A stretch of 64,000 nucleotides of DNA, from assembly GCF_002095475.1 (NCBI RefSeq), contig NZ_MLFR01000029.1, forward strand, positions 1 through 64,000, in the 5' to 3' direction. The DNA is from Pantoea rwandensis (lineage in GTDB: Bacteria; Pseudomonadota; Gammaproteobacteria; Enterobacterales; Enterobacteriaceae). Position 1 is the first letter of the stretch. Every line of letters begins with the position of its first letter. A program made the position numbers and the translations under genes. The notes under the pieces were generated by a model. The model saw only the letters and a list, made by a program, of their open reading frames with translations. It did no database searches and was not told the DNA's origin. Below, piece after piece: positions 25,668 to 34,819 of the stretch.

Positions 25668-26078
25668 ATGGGCTTTCTGGATGAATTAGTCGGTTCGCTG
25701 GGGAACGGCAACGGTCAGGGCAATCAGTTAGGTCAGTTACAGGCGATCTGGAACTGGGTGCAGGAGCAGGGCGGTATCGAAGTGCTGCTGCAAAAGTTTC
25801 AGCAAGGGGGGCTAGGTGAAGTGCTGGGATCGTGGATCGGCACTGGCGGCAATCAGCAGGTCGGGGGCGGGGAGATTCAGAATGCTTTTGGGCAGGATGA
25901 GTTGCAATCGCTGGCGGATAAGTTAGGCACCGATGTGAACGGTGCATCTGGCACCCTGGCGGCGCTGCTGCCACAGCTGATTGATAAAATGTCGCCACAG
26001 GGGCAGTTGGATGAGCAGAGTCTGCACAACAACGAGCTGGATCTGGGTTCGATGGTCAATGATTTGTTCAAGCGGTGA
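25668..26078 (+). CDS. YidB-like DUF937 family protein
   Basis: The 136-residue protein begins MGFLDELVGSLGNG and has the Gly/Gln-rich, helical DUF937 pattern of YidB: WVQEQGGIEVLLQKFQQGG, VLGSWIGTGGNQQV, a block ALLPQLIDKMSPQGQL and the end LGSMVNDLFKR. The role of this family is not established. The start at 25668 is set by GGAGGTC seven bases upstream; a longer frame from 25566 lacks such a site. A strong hairpin follows and the next gene, loiP, converges on it. Confidence 0.88.
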   Translation: MGFLDELVGSLGNGNGQGNQLGQLQAIWNWVQEQGGIEVLLQKFQQGGLGEVLGSWIGTGGNQQVGGGEIQNAFGQDELQSLADKLGTDVNGASGTLAALLPQLIDKMSPQGQLDEQSLHNNELDLGSMVNDLFKR

Positions 26079-26084
26079 CGGATT

Positions 26085-26106
26085 GGGGCGGCCAGAAAGC
26101 CGCCCC
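26085..26106. terminator. GC-rich hairpin between convergent genes
   Basis: A perfect 8-bp stem (GGGGCGGC / GCCGCCCC) with a 6-base loop, then CTAC, lies between the YidB-like gene and loiP. It could protect or terminate both transcripts. The GCCGCCCCTAC end also links it to the GTAGGG-type intergenic repeat family of this window. Confidence 0.5.
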
Positions 26107-26122
26107 TACAACATCTAAACCG

Positions 26123-26878
26123 TTATTTCCCGTCTGCCGCAATGCGATCGCGAATGTGTTGCGCGCGCGCTGCGGAATCAGGATGCGAGTCAAACATTGA
26201 ACTCGTTTGGCCTTGCTGCATGTTGGCCAGCTTCTCGAAACTGGTGGCTAAGCCCAGCGGATTGATGCCGCGTTTCTTCATCAGATCGTAGGAGTAGTCA
26301 TCCGCTTGGGATTCCTGCGTCTGCGAGAACTGTGCATTTACCAGCTTCTCACTCAAATCACCCAGCTGTGACTGTGAAAGTTGCCCAATCACGCCACCCA
26401 CAGATGCCGCCGCCGTGCGCGCCGCCGTGGTGGCATAAGCAACCTGCATCGCTTTGCGCGTATGGCCGAGCGCCACGTGGCCCATCTCATGGCCCAGCAC
26501 ACCTTCTACTTCGTTGTCGGTCATCATATCCATCAAACCGCTATAAACACGGATGCAGCCATTCGCCATCGCCCACGCGTTCACATCTTTGGTCAGATAG
26601 ACTTTGTAATTGGCTGGCACGCCGTTGATGTTATCGCCCAGCGCGGCCGCGATTTTGTTCAGGCGCTGCTGGTATTCACTGTTGGCGGGTGCAACCTGGT
26701 TGTCTTTATCCATTTGGGCACAAGACTGATCGCTCAGCTGTTTTACCTGTGAATCATTTAACGTATAAGCCTGATAAGCCTGCGCGCCGGATTGCAGCAG
26801 CGCATTATTGTCCATTCCTTCACAGCCGCTCAGCAGCGAAGCGATTCCCACAGCAAGTATCGTGGCGCGGATTTTCAT
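26123..26878 (-). CDS. loiP: Outer-membrane M48 metalloprotease LoiP (YggG)
   Basis: LoiP is a zinc metalloprotease lipoprotein of the outer membrane, induced in E. coli at low osmolarity and active with BepA. The 251-residue protein has a lipoprotein signal with lipobox LLSG-C19 and the zinc motif H130-E131-x-x-H134 in GVLGHEMGHVALGH. A later QADDYSYDLM block provides the third ligand region. Position between speB and tktA matches E. coli. It faces away from tktA, and the 270 bases between them must hold both promoters. Confidence 0.94.
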   Translation of the reverse strand: MKIRATILAVGIASLLSGCEGMDNNALLQSGAQAYQAYTLNDSQVKQLSDQSCAQMDKDNQVAPANSEYQQRLNKIAAALGDNINGVPANYKVYLTKDVNAWAMANGCIRVYSGLMDMMTDNEVEGVLGHEMGHVALGHTRKAMQVAYATTAARTAAASVGGVIGQLSQSQLGDLSEKLVNAQFSQTQESQADDYSYDLMKKRGINPLGLATSFEKLANMQQGQTSSMFDSHPDSAARAQHIRDRIAADGK

Positions 26879-27151
26879 TTAAGGGTCCTTTGCGTAACAA
26901 GGTAGAGAAAACAAACACCTGAAATTGAGATCGGTGTTCAAACGCTTTGTTTATAGCTCGCATCCTGTTCACTGGCTAGCAGACAAGCCCCGAATTGCAA
27001 CCGTTTCCCCGCTATTTAGCATTTGCATACATGTACTTTTGCACCGTTTTTCATGTACATTGATGTGCGACTTTTTTCACGCTTCGCCTTATAACTGATT
27101 AATTACAATACGTTAAGCGCGGCGGAGCATTAATCCGACCTGGAGTAGAAG

Positions 27152-29143
27152 ATGCCCTCTCGTAAAGAGCTTGCCAACGCCATTCGCGCGTTAAGTATGG
27201 ATGCAGTACAGAAAGCTAAATCGGGACATCCGGGTGCCCCTATGGGCATGGCCGACATCGCTGAAGTTCTGTGGCGTGAATTCCTGAACCACAATCCGAC
27301 TAACCCGCTGTGGGCAGACCGTGACCGCTTTGTGCTGTCTAACGGTCACGGCTCAATGCTGATTTACAGCCTGCTGCACCTCACCGGTTATGACCTGCCG
27401 ATGAGCGAGCTGCAGAATTTCCGTCAGCTGCACTCTAAAACTCCAGGCCACCCGGAATACGGCTACACCGCAGGCGTTGAAACCACCACCGGTCCACTGG
27501 GCCAGGGTATCGCTAACGCTGTGGGCTTCGCGATTGCTGAGCGCACGCTGGCGGCACAGTTCAACCGTCCTGGCCATGACATCGTTGACCACAACACCTA
27601 CGTGTTCATGGGTGACGGCTGCATGATGGAAGGTATCTCACACGAAGTGTGCTCCATCGCCGGTACCCTGAAACTGGGTAAACTGGTTGCCTTCTATGAT
27701 GACAACGGCATCTCTATCGACGGTCACGTTGATGGCTGGTTCACCGACGATACCGCAGCACGTTTCGAAGCTTACGGCTGGCACGTAGTGCGCGGCGTAG
27801 ACGGTCACGATGCAGACGCAATCGCAAAAGCGGTTGAAGAAGCTAAAGCCGTCTCTGACAAACCTTCACTGCTGATGTGCAAAACCATCATCGGTTTCGG
27901 TTCACCAAACAAAGCCGGTACGCATGATTCACATGGCGCACCACTGGGCGACGACGAAATCGCACTGACCCGCAAACAGCTGGGCTGGAACCACGCGCCG
28001 TTTGAAATTCCTTCAGACATCTATGCGCAGTGGGATGCCAAAGAAGCCGGCCAGGCGAAAGAGTCCGCATGGGATAAGAAGTTTGCCGCTTATGCTGCAG
28101 CACACCCAGAACTGGCTGCTGAGTTCAAACGCCGCACCAACAATGAACTGCCAGCGAACTGGGAAACCGAATCGCAGAAGTTTGTCGAGCAGCTGCAGGC
28201 TAACCCAGCGAAAATCGCCAGCCGTAAAGCGTCTCAGAATGCGATTGAAGCCTTCGGCAAAATCCTGCCGGAATACCTGGGCGGCTCCGCTGACCTGGCA
28301 CCAAGCAACCTGACCATGTGGTCTGGTTCTAAGCCAATCAACGAAGATGCAGCAGGTAACTACATCCATTACGGCGTGCGCGAATTCGGTATGACCGCGA
28401 TCGCTAACGGCCTGGCACTGCACGGTGGTTTCCTGCCGTACACCGCGACCTTCCTGATGTTTGTAGAATACGCACGTAACGCGGCGCGTATGGCTGCACT
28501 GATGAAGATTCGTCAGATCATGGTCTACACCCATGACTCCATCGGTCTGGGCGAAGATGGTCCAACGCACCAGCCGGTAGAGCAGATGGCAAGCCTGCGC
28601 GTAACACCAAACATGAGCCTGTGGCGTCCATGTGACCAGGTTGAATCTGCTGTGGCATGGAAATACGCGATTGAACGTGTTGACGGCCCATCAGTGCTGG
28701 TGTTCTCACGTCAGAACCTGGCGCAGCAGGATCGTACCGCAGAGCAGCTGGCGAACGTGGCGCGCGGTGGTTATGTGCTGAAAGACAGCGAAGGTACGCC
28801 AGAGCTGATCCTGATCGCCACCGGTTCAGAAGTCGAACTGGCGGTTGCCGCTTACGACCAGCTGACCAGCGAAGGCCGTAAAGTGCGCGTGGTGTCTATG
28901 CCTTCTACCGATGCCTTCGACAAGCAGGACGCGGCTTACCGTGAATCTGTACTGCCGAAAGCGGTTGCTGCACGTGTAGCTATCGAAGCGGGTATCGCAG
29001 ACTACTGGTTCAAATACACCGGCCTGAACGGCGCTATCGTGGGCATGACCACCTTCGGTGAGTCTGCTCCAGCAGAGCTGCTGTTCAAAGAGTTCGGCTT
29101 CACCGTTGAGAACGTGGTGAAGACGGCGAAATCTATTCTGTAA
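27152..29143 (+). CDS. tktA: Transketolase TktA
   Basis: Transketolase moves two-carbon units between sugar phosphates in the pentose phosphate pathway using thiamine diphosphate and a divalent metal. The 663-residue protein is full length. It shows [13 protein letters not shown] (near 22), the thiamine-diphosphate motif beginning GDGCMMEG (about 154), [19 protein letters not shown], and the pyrimidine-binding half with [10 protein letters not shown] and [21 protein letters not shown] at 27152 has TGGAGTAGAAG before it. The next genes epd-pgk-fbaA feed the same carbon pool, though a terminator separates tktA from them. Confidence 0.98.
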   Translation: MPSRKELANAIRALSMDAVQKAKSGHPGAPMGMADIAEVLWREFLNHNPTNPLWADRDRFVLSNGHGSMLIYSLLHLTGYDLPMSELQNFRQLHSKTPGHPEYGYTAGVETTTGPLGQGIANAVGFAIAERTLAAQFNRPGHDIVDHNTYVFMGDGCMMEGISHEVCSIAGTLKLGKLVAFYDDNGISIDGHVDGWFTDDTAARFEAYGWHVVRGVDGHDADAIAKAVEEAKAVSDKPSLLMCKTIIGFGSPNKAGTHDSHGAPLGDDEIALTRKQLGWNHAPFEIPSDIYAQWDAKEAGQAKESAWDKKFAAYAAAHPELAAEFKRRTNNELPANWETESQKFVEQLQANPAKIASRKASQNAIEAFGKILPEYLGGSADLAPSNLTMWSGSKPINEDAAGNYIHYGVREFGMTAIANGLALHGGFLPYTATFLMFVEYARNAARMAALMKIRQIMVYTHDSIGLGEDGPTHQPVEQMASLRVTPNMSLWRPCDQVESAVAWKYAIERVDGPSVLVFSRQNLAQQDRTAEQLANVARGGYVLKDSEGTPELILIATGSEVELAVAAYDQLTSEGRKVRVVSMPSTDAFDKQDAAYRESVLPKAVAARVAIEAGIADYWFKYTGLNGAIVGMTTFGESAPAELLFKEFGFTVENVVKTAKSIL

Positions 29144-29148
29144 TTGGC

Positions 29149-29172
29149 GGTCGCCATGAATGGCGACCCTAC
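29149..29172. repeat. Intergenic palindrome, GTAGGG family
   Basis: GGTCGCCA-TGAA-TGGCGACC then CTAC: a palindrome flanked by the complement of GTAGGG, just after the tktA stop. A second copy in the opposite orientation lies at 29191-29214. Related copies occur at 34024-34046, 40158-40179, 40258-40282 and 55701-55724. Confidence 0.75.
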
Positions 29173-29194
29173 AGTTTGGTTTCCCTTATCGTAG

Positions 29195-29219
29195 GGTGCG
29201 CATTTATGCGCACCTTTTT
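29195..29219 (+). terminator. Rho-independent terminator of tktA built on a GTAGGG-family palindrome
   Basis: An 8-bp stem GGTGCGCA / TGCGCACC with a TTTA loop is followed by TTTTT. The repeat element itself supplies the terminator stem. Confidence 0.82.
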
Positions 29220-29496
29220 AATTTCTTATCCCTTCTCCCACCTGAAACGCTTCAATTATTCCTGCAGTAATAATTTTTACCTGCAAAATATGTGACGTAG
29301 ATCCAATAATCAGCAGCGCACTTGATCGCAATCATTCCTGTTATTCCTTGCATGCTTTATTCTAGCTGAACCGTTTCAGTAGCAATCCAGTGGCATCATT
29401 TTGCAATGTTAGGTGGGCAATAATTCCCTGTACAAAACGCAGCGAAACGCTCAAGGTATTTGGCACGTTTTTTTGGGTGTTGTGGCAGGAAGTGAG
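29220..29496. promoter_or_regulatory. Leader region of the epd-pgk-fbaA operon
   Basis: No gene is seen between the tktA terminator and epd. GCTGAACCGTTTCAGTAGC (29365-29383) is an imperfect palindrome with a TGAACC-G-TTTCA core, similar in style to a Cra (FruR) site, which in E. coli controls this operon; this is a suggestion, not proof. The promoter is expected here. Confidence 0.4.
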
Positions 29497-30516
29497 ATGA
29501 CCATTCGTATAGCAATTAATGGTTTTGGCCGTATTGGACGCAATGTGCTGCGTGCCTTGTACGAAACCGGCCGCCGCGCTGAGATTACCGTAGTGGCGAT
29601 TAACGAGCTGGCTGAAGCCACCGGTATGGCGCATTTGCTGAAGTACGATACCAGCCATGGCCGCTTTGCCTGGGATGTGCGCCAGGAGCGTGACCAGCTG
29701 TTCGTCGGCGACGACACCATACGCATTCTGCATCTGGCCGACATTGATGCACTGCCGTGGCAGGAACTGAATGTCGATATCGTGCTGGACTGCACCGGGG
29801 TATATGGCAGCCGCGCTGATGGCGAAGCCCATCTGCAAGCGGGCGCGAAGAAGGTATTGTTCTCGCATCCGGGTGGTAATGATTTGGATGCCACCGTGGT
29901 GTTTGGCGTTAACGAACAAGACCTGAAACAAACCGATCGCATAGTCTCTAACGCATCCTGTACCACCAACTGCATTATCCCGGTGATCAAGTTGCTGGAT
30001 GACGCCTTCGGGATTGAGTCAGGCACCGTGACGACGATTCACTCGGCGATGCATGACCAACAGGTGATTGACGCCTATCACAGCGATCTGCGTCGTACCC
30101 GTGCCGCCAGCCAATCGATCATTCCGGTGGATACGCGTCTTGCTGCGGGCATTACCCGTATTTTTCCGAAATTTAACGACCGCTTCGAAGCCATCGCTGT
30201 CCGTGTACCCACCATCAACGTGACAGCCATTGATTTGAGCGTTTCAGTACGCGAAGCCGTGAAGGCTTGTGAGGTCAATGCCTTGCTGCAAAACGCGTCA
30301 GAAGGGGCGTTTCGTGGTATAGTTGACTATACGGAATTACCGTTAGTCTCAGTAGATTTTAACCATGATCCGCACAGTGCCATAGTCGATGGCACGCAAA
30401 CGCGGGTCAGTGGTCACCACCTGATCAAGACCTTGGTTTGGTGTGACAACGAATGGGGCTTTGCTAACCGCATGATCGACACCACGTTAGCAATGGCCGC
30501 AAGCGGTTTCAGGTAA
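29497..30516 (+). CDS. epd: D-erythrose-4-phosphate dehydrogenase Epd
   Basis: Epd oxidises erythrose-4-phosphate to 4-phosphoerythronate with NAD+, the first step of the DXP-dependent pyridoxal phosphate pathway. The 339-residue protein has the GAPDH fold: Rossmann motif [15 protein letters not shown] (6-20) and catalytic SNASCTTNC (C155). [14 protein letters not shown] distinguishes Epd from glycolytic GAPDH. ATG at 29497 is preferred: AGGAAG precedes it and the length then equals the E. coli enzyme, while a longer frame adds 28 unlikely residues. It leads the epd-pgk-fbaA operon. Confidence 0.96.
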   Translation: MTIRIAINGFGRIGRNVLRALYETGRRAEITVVAINELAEATGMAHLLKYDTSHGRFAWDVRQERDQLFVGDDTIRILHLADIDALPWQELNVDIVLDCTGVYGSRADGEAHLQAGAKKVLFSHPGGNDLDATVVFGVNEQDLKQTDRIVSNASCTTNCIIPVIKLLDDAFGIESGTVTTIHSAMHDQQVIDAYHSDLRRTRAASQSIIPVDTRLAAGITRIFPKFNDRFEAIAVRVPTINVTAIDLSVSVREAVKACEVNALLQNASEGAFRGIVDYTELPLVSVDFNHDPHSAIVDGTQTRVSGHHLIKTLVWCDNEWGFANRMIDTTLAMAASGFR

Positions 30517-30567
30517 GACGCGGACTGCGTCTGGCAAAACTTATGAGAATCAACGAGAGGGTTCACC

Positions 30568-31731
30568 ATGTCTGTAATTAAAATGACCGATCTGGATCTT
30601 GCTGGTAAGCGTGTTCTGATCCGTGCCGATCTCAACGTGCCAGTGAAAGAAGGGAAAGTGACGTCAGATGCACGTATCCGTGCTTCTCTGCCTACCATCG
30701 AAGCGGCGTTGAAACAGGGCGCGAAAGTGATGGTTACCTCTCACCTGGGTCGTCCGACCGAAGGTGAATACAACGAAGAATTCTCCCTCCTGCCTGTTGT
30801 TAACTACCTGAAAGAAAAACTGAACGGCACCACCGTTACCCTGGCGAAAGACTACCTTGAAGGCGTTGAAGTTGGCGCAGGTGAGCTGGTGGTACTGGAA
30901 AACGTTCGCTTCAACAAAGGCGAGAAGAAAGACGAAGAGACCCTGTCGAAGAAATATGCCGCACTGTGCGACGTGTTCGTGATGGATGCTTTCGGTACTG
31001 CGCACCGCGCGCAGGCATCTACCCATGGTGTTGGCAAGTTCGCGCCAATCGCTTGTGCTGGCCCGCTGCTGTCTGCTGAGCTGGAAGCGCTGGGTAAAGT
31101 GATGAGCAACCCTGAGCGTCCGCTGGTCGCCGTTGTGGGTGGTTCTAAAGTCTCTACCAAATTCGATGTACTGCAATCTCTGGTGAAAATCGCGGATACC
31201 GTGATTGTCGGCGGCGGCATCGCTAACACCTTCGTGGCTATCGACAACAACGTCGGTAAATCACTGTACGAACCAGACTTCGTTGAAGCGGCGAAAAAGC
31301 TGCGTGACGAGCACGGCATTCCGGTTCCAACCGACTCTCGCGTGGGAACGGAATTCTCTGAAACTGCCCCTTCAACCGTGAAAAAGGTTTCCGAAGTGGC
31401 GGATAACGAAGAGATTATGGACTTCGGTGACGAAACCGCACTGGCGATGGCTGCACTGTTGAAAGATGCGAAAACCATCCTGTGGAACGGTCCAGTTGGC
31501 GTGTTCGAATTCCCGAACTTCCGTAAAGGCACCGAAATTGTGGCGAACGCGATTGCAGACAGCGACGCGTTCTCTGTTGCGGGCGGCGGCGATACCTTGG
31601 CAGCGATTGACCTGTTCGGTCTCGAAGACAAGATCTCCTACATCTCTACCGGCGGTGGCGCATTCCTCGAGTTCGTGGAAGGCAAAAAACTGCCAGCGGT
31701 AGCGATGCTGGAAGAGCGCGCTAAGCAGTAA
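30568..31731 (+). CDS. pgk: Phosphoglycerate kinase Pgk
   Basis: Pgk makes ATP from 1,3-bisphosphoglycerate and ADP in glycolysis. The 387-residue protein is full length. It has the N-terminal substrate site with [20 protein letters not shown] and [12 protein letters not shown], and the C-terminal nucleotide site with [22 protein letters not shown] and [14 protein letters not shown]. It lies 51 bases after epd with AGAGGG before the ATG, in the conserved enterobacterial operon order. Confidence 0.98.
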   Translation: MSVIKMTDLDLAGKRVLIRADLNVPVKEGKVTSDARIRASLPTIEAALKQGAKVMVTSHLGRPTEGEYNEEFSLLPVVNYLKEKLNGTTVTLAKDYLEGVEVGAGELVVLENVRFNKGEKKDEETLSKKYAALCDVFVMDAFGTAHRAQASTHGVGKFAPIACAGPLLSAELEALGKVMSNPERPLVAVVGGSKVSTKFDVLQSLVKIADTVIVGGGIANTFVAIDNNVGKSLYEPDFVEAAKKLRDEHGIPVPTDSRVGTEFSETAPSTVKKVSEVADNEEIMDFGDETALAMAALLKDAKTILWNGPVGVFEFPNFRKGTEIVANAIADSDAFSVAGGGDTLAAIDLFGLEDKISYISTGGGAFLEFVEGKKLPAVAMLEERAKQ

Positions 31732-31833
31732 TTTTTGGGGGCGGCGCTTCGGCGCCGTCTGAAGGCTTGCCCATTCTGGGCAAAAAATCGACGTCCCCTT
31801 GTGGGATGAACGGTAACGAAACAGGACACAACC

Positions 31834-32913
31834 ATGTCTAAAATTTTTGATTTCGTAAAACCCGGCGTTGTCACTGGTGATGACGTTCAGAAAGTTTTCC
31901 AAGTAGCGAAAGAAAACAAATTCGCTCTGCCTGCAGTTAACTGCGTCGGCACGGACTCCATCAACGCGGTACTGGAAGCTGCGGCCAAAGTTAAAGCGCC
32001 GGTCATCGTTCAGTTCTCCAATGGTGGTGCTGCCTTCATCGCCGGTAAAGGTTTCAAAACCGACAAGCCACAGGGCGCGGCAATCTTCGGCGCTATCGCG
32101 GGTGCGTACCATGTGCATCTGATGGCTGAACAGTACGGCGTGCCAGTCATTCTGCACACCGACCACTGCGCTAAGAAACTGCTGCCGTGGATCGACGGTC
32201 TGCTGGATGCCGGTGAAGAGCACTTCAAGAAAACCGGTAAGCCACTGTTCTCTTCTCACATGATCGACCTGTCTGAAGAGTCACTGGAAGAAAATATCGA
32301 GATTTCAAGCAAGTATCTGGCGCGTATGGCGAAACTGGATATGACGCTGGAAATCGAACTGGGTTGCACCGGTGGTGAAGAAGATGGCGTGGACAACAGC
32401 CATATGGACGCATCTGCCCTTTACACCCAGCCAGAAGACGTTGATTACGCGTACACCGAGCTGAGCAAAATCAGCCCGCGTTTCACCATCGCGGCATCAT
32501 TCGGTAACGTGCACGGCGTGTACAAGCCAGGCAACGTGAAACTGACCCCGACCATCCTGCGTGATTCTCAGGAATACGTGACTAAGAAACACAATCTGCC
32601 GCACAACGCGCTGGATTTCGTGTTCCACGGTGGTTCAGGTTCTTCTGCTGCAGAAATCGAAGAGTCAATTGGTTACGGCGTAATCAAAATGAACATCGAT
32701 ACCGATACCCAATGGGCAACCTGGGACGGCATCCTGCAGTACTACAAAAAGAACGAAGACTATCTGCAAGGCCAGTTGGGTAACCCAAATGGCGTGGATA
32801 GCCCGAACAAGAAATACTACGACCCACGCGTATGGCTGCGCTCTGCACAAGCTTCAATGGTTGTGCGTTTAGAGCAGGCTTTCAAAGAGCTTAACGCTGT
32901 CGACGTGCTGTAA
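31834..32913 (+). CDS. fbaA: Class II fructose-bisphosphate aldolase FbaA
   Basis: FbaA cleaves fructose-1,6-bisphosphate to dihydroxyacetone phosphate and glyceraldehyde-3-phosphate with zinc. The 359-residue protein equals the E. coli enzyme in length. It carries the zinc/catalytic HTDHCAKK (108-115), LEIELGCTGGEEDGVDN, the second zinc His region FGNVHGVYKPGN, the third in FVFHGGSGSS, and KMNIDTDTQWA. The 102-base gap after pgk contains a GGCGGCGC hairpin that may act as an internal processing site. A strong terminator follows. Confidence 0.98.
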   Translation: MSKIFDFVKPGVVTGDDVQKVFQVAKENKFALPAVNCVGTDSINAVLEAAAKVKAPVIVQFSNGGAAFIAGKGFKTDKPQGAAIFGAIAGAYHVHLMAEQYGVPVILHTDHCAKKLLPWIDGLLDAGEEHFKKTGKPLFSSHMIDLSEESLEENIEISSKYLARMAKLDMTLEIELGCTGGEEDGVDNSHMDASALYTQPEDVDYAYTELSKISPRFTIAASFGNVHGVYKPGNVKLTPTILRDSQEYVTKKHNLPHNALDFVFHGGSGSSAAEIEESIGYGVIKMNIDTDTQWATWDGILQYYKKNEDYLQGQLGNPNGVDSPNKKYYDPRVWLRSAQASMVVRLEQAFKELNAVDVL

Positions 32914-32929
32914 TTTTTCCTTACAGTAC

Positions 32930-32957
32930 AAAAAAGGCCCGAAAGGGCCTTTTTTTA
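32930..32957 (+). terminator. Rho-independent terminator of epd-pgk-fbaA
   Basis: A-rich run, stem AAGGCCC / GGGCCTT with GAAA tetraloop, then eight T residues. The symmetric A and T runs could allow function on both strands. Confidence 0.95.
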
Positions 32958-33101
32958 TGCATTCGATTCGGAATAGTGAGGAAATTCAGCCCATCTTTGG
33001 CGCTTCATCCCATTTTTGTTTACCCTTGTACACGGGAGTGCCGGAGTTAATCTGGCCGTTTTTGCATTTTCCTGCGGGAAACTCAACAACAGGGCTAACA
33101 A

Positions 33102-33974
33102 ATGGAAGACTTAAATGTCGTCGATGGCATTAACAGTGCCGGCGGCTGGCTGGTACGTAATCAGGCACTGATCCTGAGCTATGCGGTGAATATCGTTGCC
33201 GCTATCATCACCATCATCATCGGGATGTTCATTGCCCGTATCATTTCCAACGCCGTGAATCGCGTGTTACTGGCTCGTCATATTGATGCCACCGTGGCAG
33301 ATTTCCTGTCAGCACTGGTTCGTTACGGCATTATTGCCTTTACCATTATTGCGGCGTTAGGGCGTGTCGGCGTACAGACCGCATCGGTGATCGCCGTGCT
33401 GGGTGCCGCCGGTTTGGCTGTGGGTCTGGCACTGCAGGGGTCGCTTTCCAACCTTGCAGCAGGTGTGCTGCTGGTTACCTTCCGTCCCTTCAAGACGGGC
33501 GAGTTCGTTGATCTTGGTGGCGTGATGGGTACGGTTCAGAACGTGCAGATCTTCTCTACCACCATGAAAAGTGCTGACGGCAAAATCGTTGTAGTACCGA
33601 ACGGTAAAATCATTGCGGGTAACATCATCAACTATTCTCGTGAGCCGATTCGCCGTAATGAATTTATTATCGGTGTGGCCTACGATGCGGATGTCGATCA
33701 GGTTATCGCGCTGTTCAAAGAAGTGGTGGAAGCGGATGAGCGCGTGCTGAAAGAGATGGGCATTCAGATCGGTCTGAACGAGTTGGCCGCGTCTTCACTC
33801 AACTTTGTGGTGCGCTGCTGGAGCAAGAGCAGTGATCTGCAAAACGTCTACTGGGATCTGTTGAAGAACTTCAAGCGTACGCTGGACGCGAACGGCATCG
33901 GAATTCCTTATCCGCAGATGGACGTGCATCTGCATCAGGTGAAGAACGAGCAGCAGCCTGAGCGCGTCGAGTAA
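33102..33974 (+). CDS. mscS: Small-conductance mechanosensitive channel MscS
   Basis: MscS opens under membrane tension to release solutes during osmotic downshock. The 290-residue protein has three transmembrane helices (about 30-50, 65-85, and pore helix TM3 in [20 protein letters not shown]). The beta domain follows with [20 protein letters not shown] and [16 protein letters not shown], and a C-terminal alpha/beta cage completes it. TM3 has the Gly/Ala packing expected of MscS. Position after fbaA and before argO matches E. coli. Confidence 0.96.
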   Translation: MEDLNVVDGINSAGGWLVRNQALILSYAVNIVAAIITIIIGMFIARIISNAVNRVLLARHIDATVADFLSALVRYGIIAFTIIAALGRVGVQTASVIAVLGAAGLAVGLALQGSLSNLAAGVLLVTFRPFKTGEFVDLGGVMGTVQNVQIFSTTMKSADGKIVVVPNGKIIAGNIINYSREPIRRNEFIIGVAYDADVDQVIALFKEVVEADERVLKEMGIQIGLNELAASSLNFVVRCWSKSSDLQNVYWDLLKNFKRTLDANGIGIPYPQMDVHLHQVKNEQQPERVE

Positions 33975-34023
33975 TCAATACCTGGCGGTGCGCAGCTAAT
34001 GCGCACCCTGGGTGATATAGATG

Positions 34024-34046
34024 TAGGGGGCGCATTTATGCGCCCC
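34024..34046. repeat. Intergenic palindrome, GTAGGG family
   Basis: TAGGGGGCGCA-TTTA-TGCGCCCC, an 8- to 10-bp perfect stem, lies between mscS and argO. A weaker GCGGTGCGCA/TGCGCACC pair lies just before it (33985-34009). They could end mscS transcription, though no T run follows. Confidence 0.65.
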
Positions 34047-34195
34047 GTGCAAAAATGAGCACATTACTTCTCCAACTGCACCATCTATAACGGCATCATT
34101 ACTTTCTCTAATACCCGATTAAATCTTTCAATTTCCGCTAATACCCGCGCGTCACTATACTGCATCGCAATACCTCGTTACTCAGGACTACCACT

Positions 34196-34819
34196 GTGTT
34201 ATCTGTTTATTTACAAGGGCTTGCCCTTGGGGCCGCACTCATTTTGCCATTAGGCCCGCAAAATGCGTTCGTGATGAATCAGGGAATCAAACGCCACTAC
34301 CATTTGATGACCGCAGGGTTATGCACGCTGAGCGATATCGTGCTGATTTGCGGCGGTATTTTTGGCGGCAGTGCGCTGCTGAATCAATCCCCGATTCTGC
34401 TGATGCTGATCACCTGGGCGGGCGTGGCGTTTCTGCTGTGGTACGGCTGGGGCGCACTGCGCAGCGCGTGGCAGGGTGATGTGGCGTTGGCGACCGAGGC
34501 AGAGCTGAAGCATGGTCGTTGGCGCATTATTGCTACCATTGTGGCGGTGACCTGGCTGAATCCCCACGTCTATCTCGATACCTTTGTGGTGCTGGGTAGC
34601 CTCGGCAGTCAGCTTCCTTCTACCGAGGCGCGTCAGTGGTTCGCATTGGGCACGGTGAGTGCTTCAATTATCTGGTTCTTTGGCTTGGCGCTGTTGGCGG
34701 CCTGGCTGTCACCACGCCTGCGCACCGTGCGTGCCCAGCGCATCATTAACTTGCTGGTGGGCGGCGTGATGTGGTTTATCGCCATTCAGCTGGCACGTCA
34801 GGGCATCGCGTCGTTCTGA
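34196..34819 (+). CDS. argO: Arginine exporter ArgO (LysE family)
   Basis: ArgO exports arginine (and toxic canavanine) across the inner membrane and is activated by ArgP, whose gene is also in this window. The 207-residue LysE-family protein has five to six hydrophobic segments and conserved [31 protein letters not shown] and an RIINL segment near the end. The start is GTG at 34196 with AGGA ten bases upstream. Its last 22 bases overlap the convergent oxidoreductase gene, so the accessory trio was joined right at the argO end. Confidence 0.95.
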   Translation: MLSVYLQGLALGAALILPLGPQNAFVMNQGIKRHYHLMTAGLCTLSDIVLICGGIFGGSALLNQSPILLMLITWAGVAFLLWYGWGALRSAWQGDVALATEAELKHGRWRIIATIVAVTWLNPHVYLDTFVVLGSLGSQLPSTEARQWFALGTVSASIIWFFGLALLAAWLSPRLRTVRAQRIINLLVGGVMWFIAIQLARQGIASF

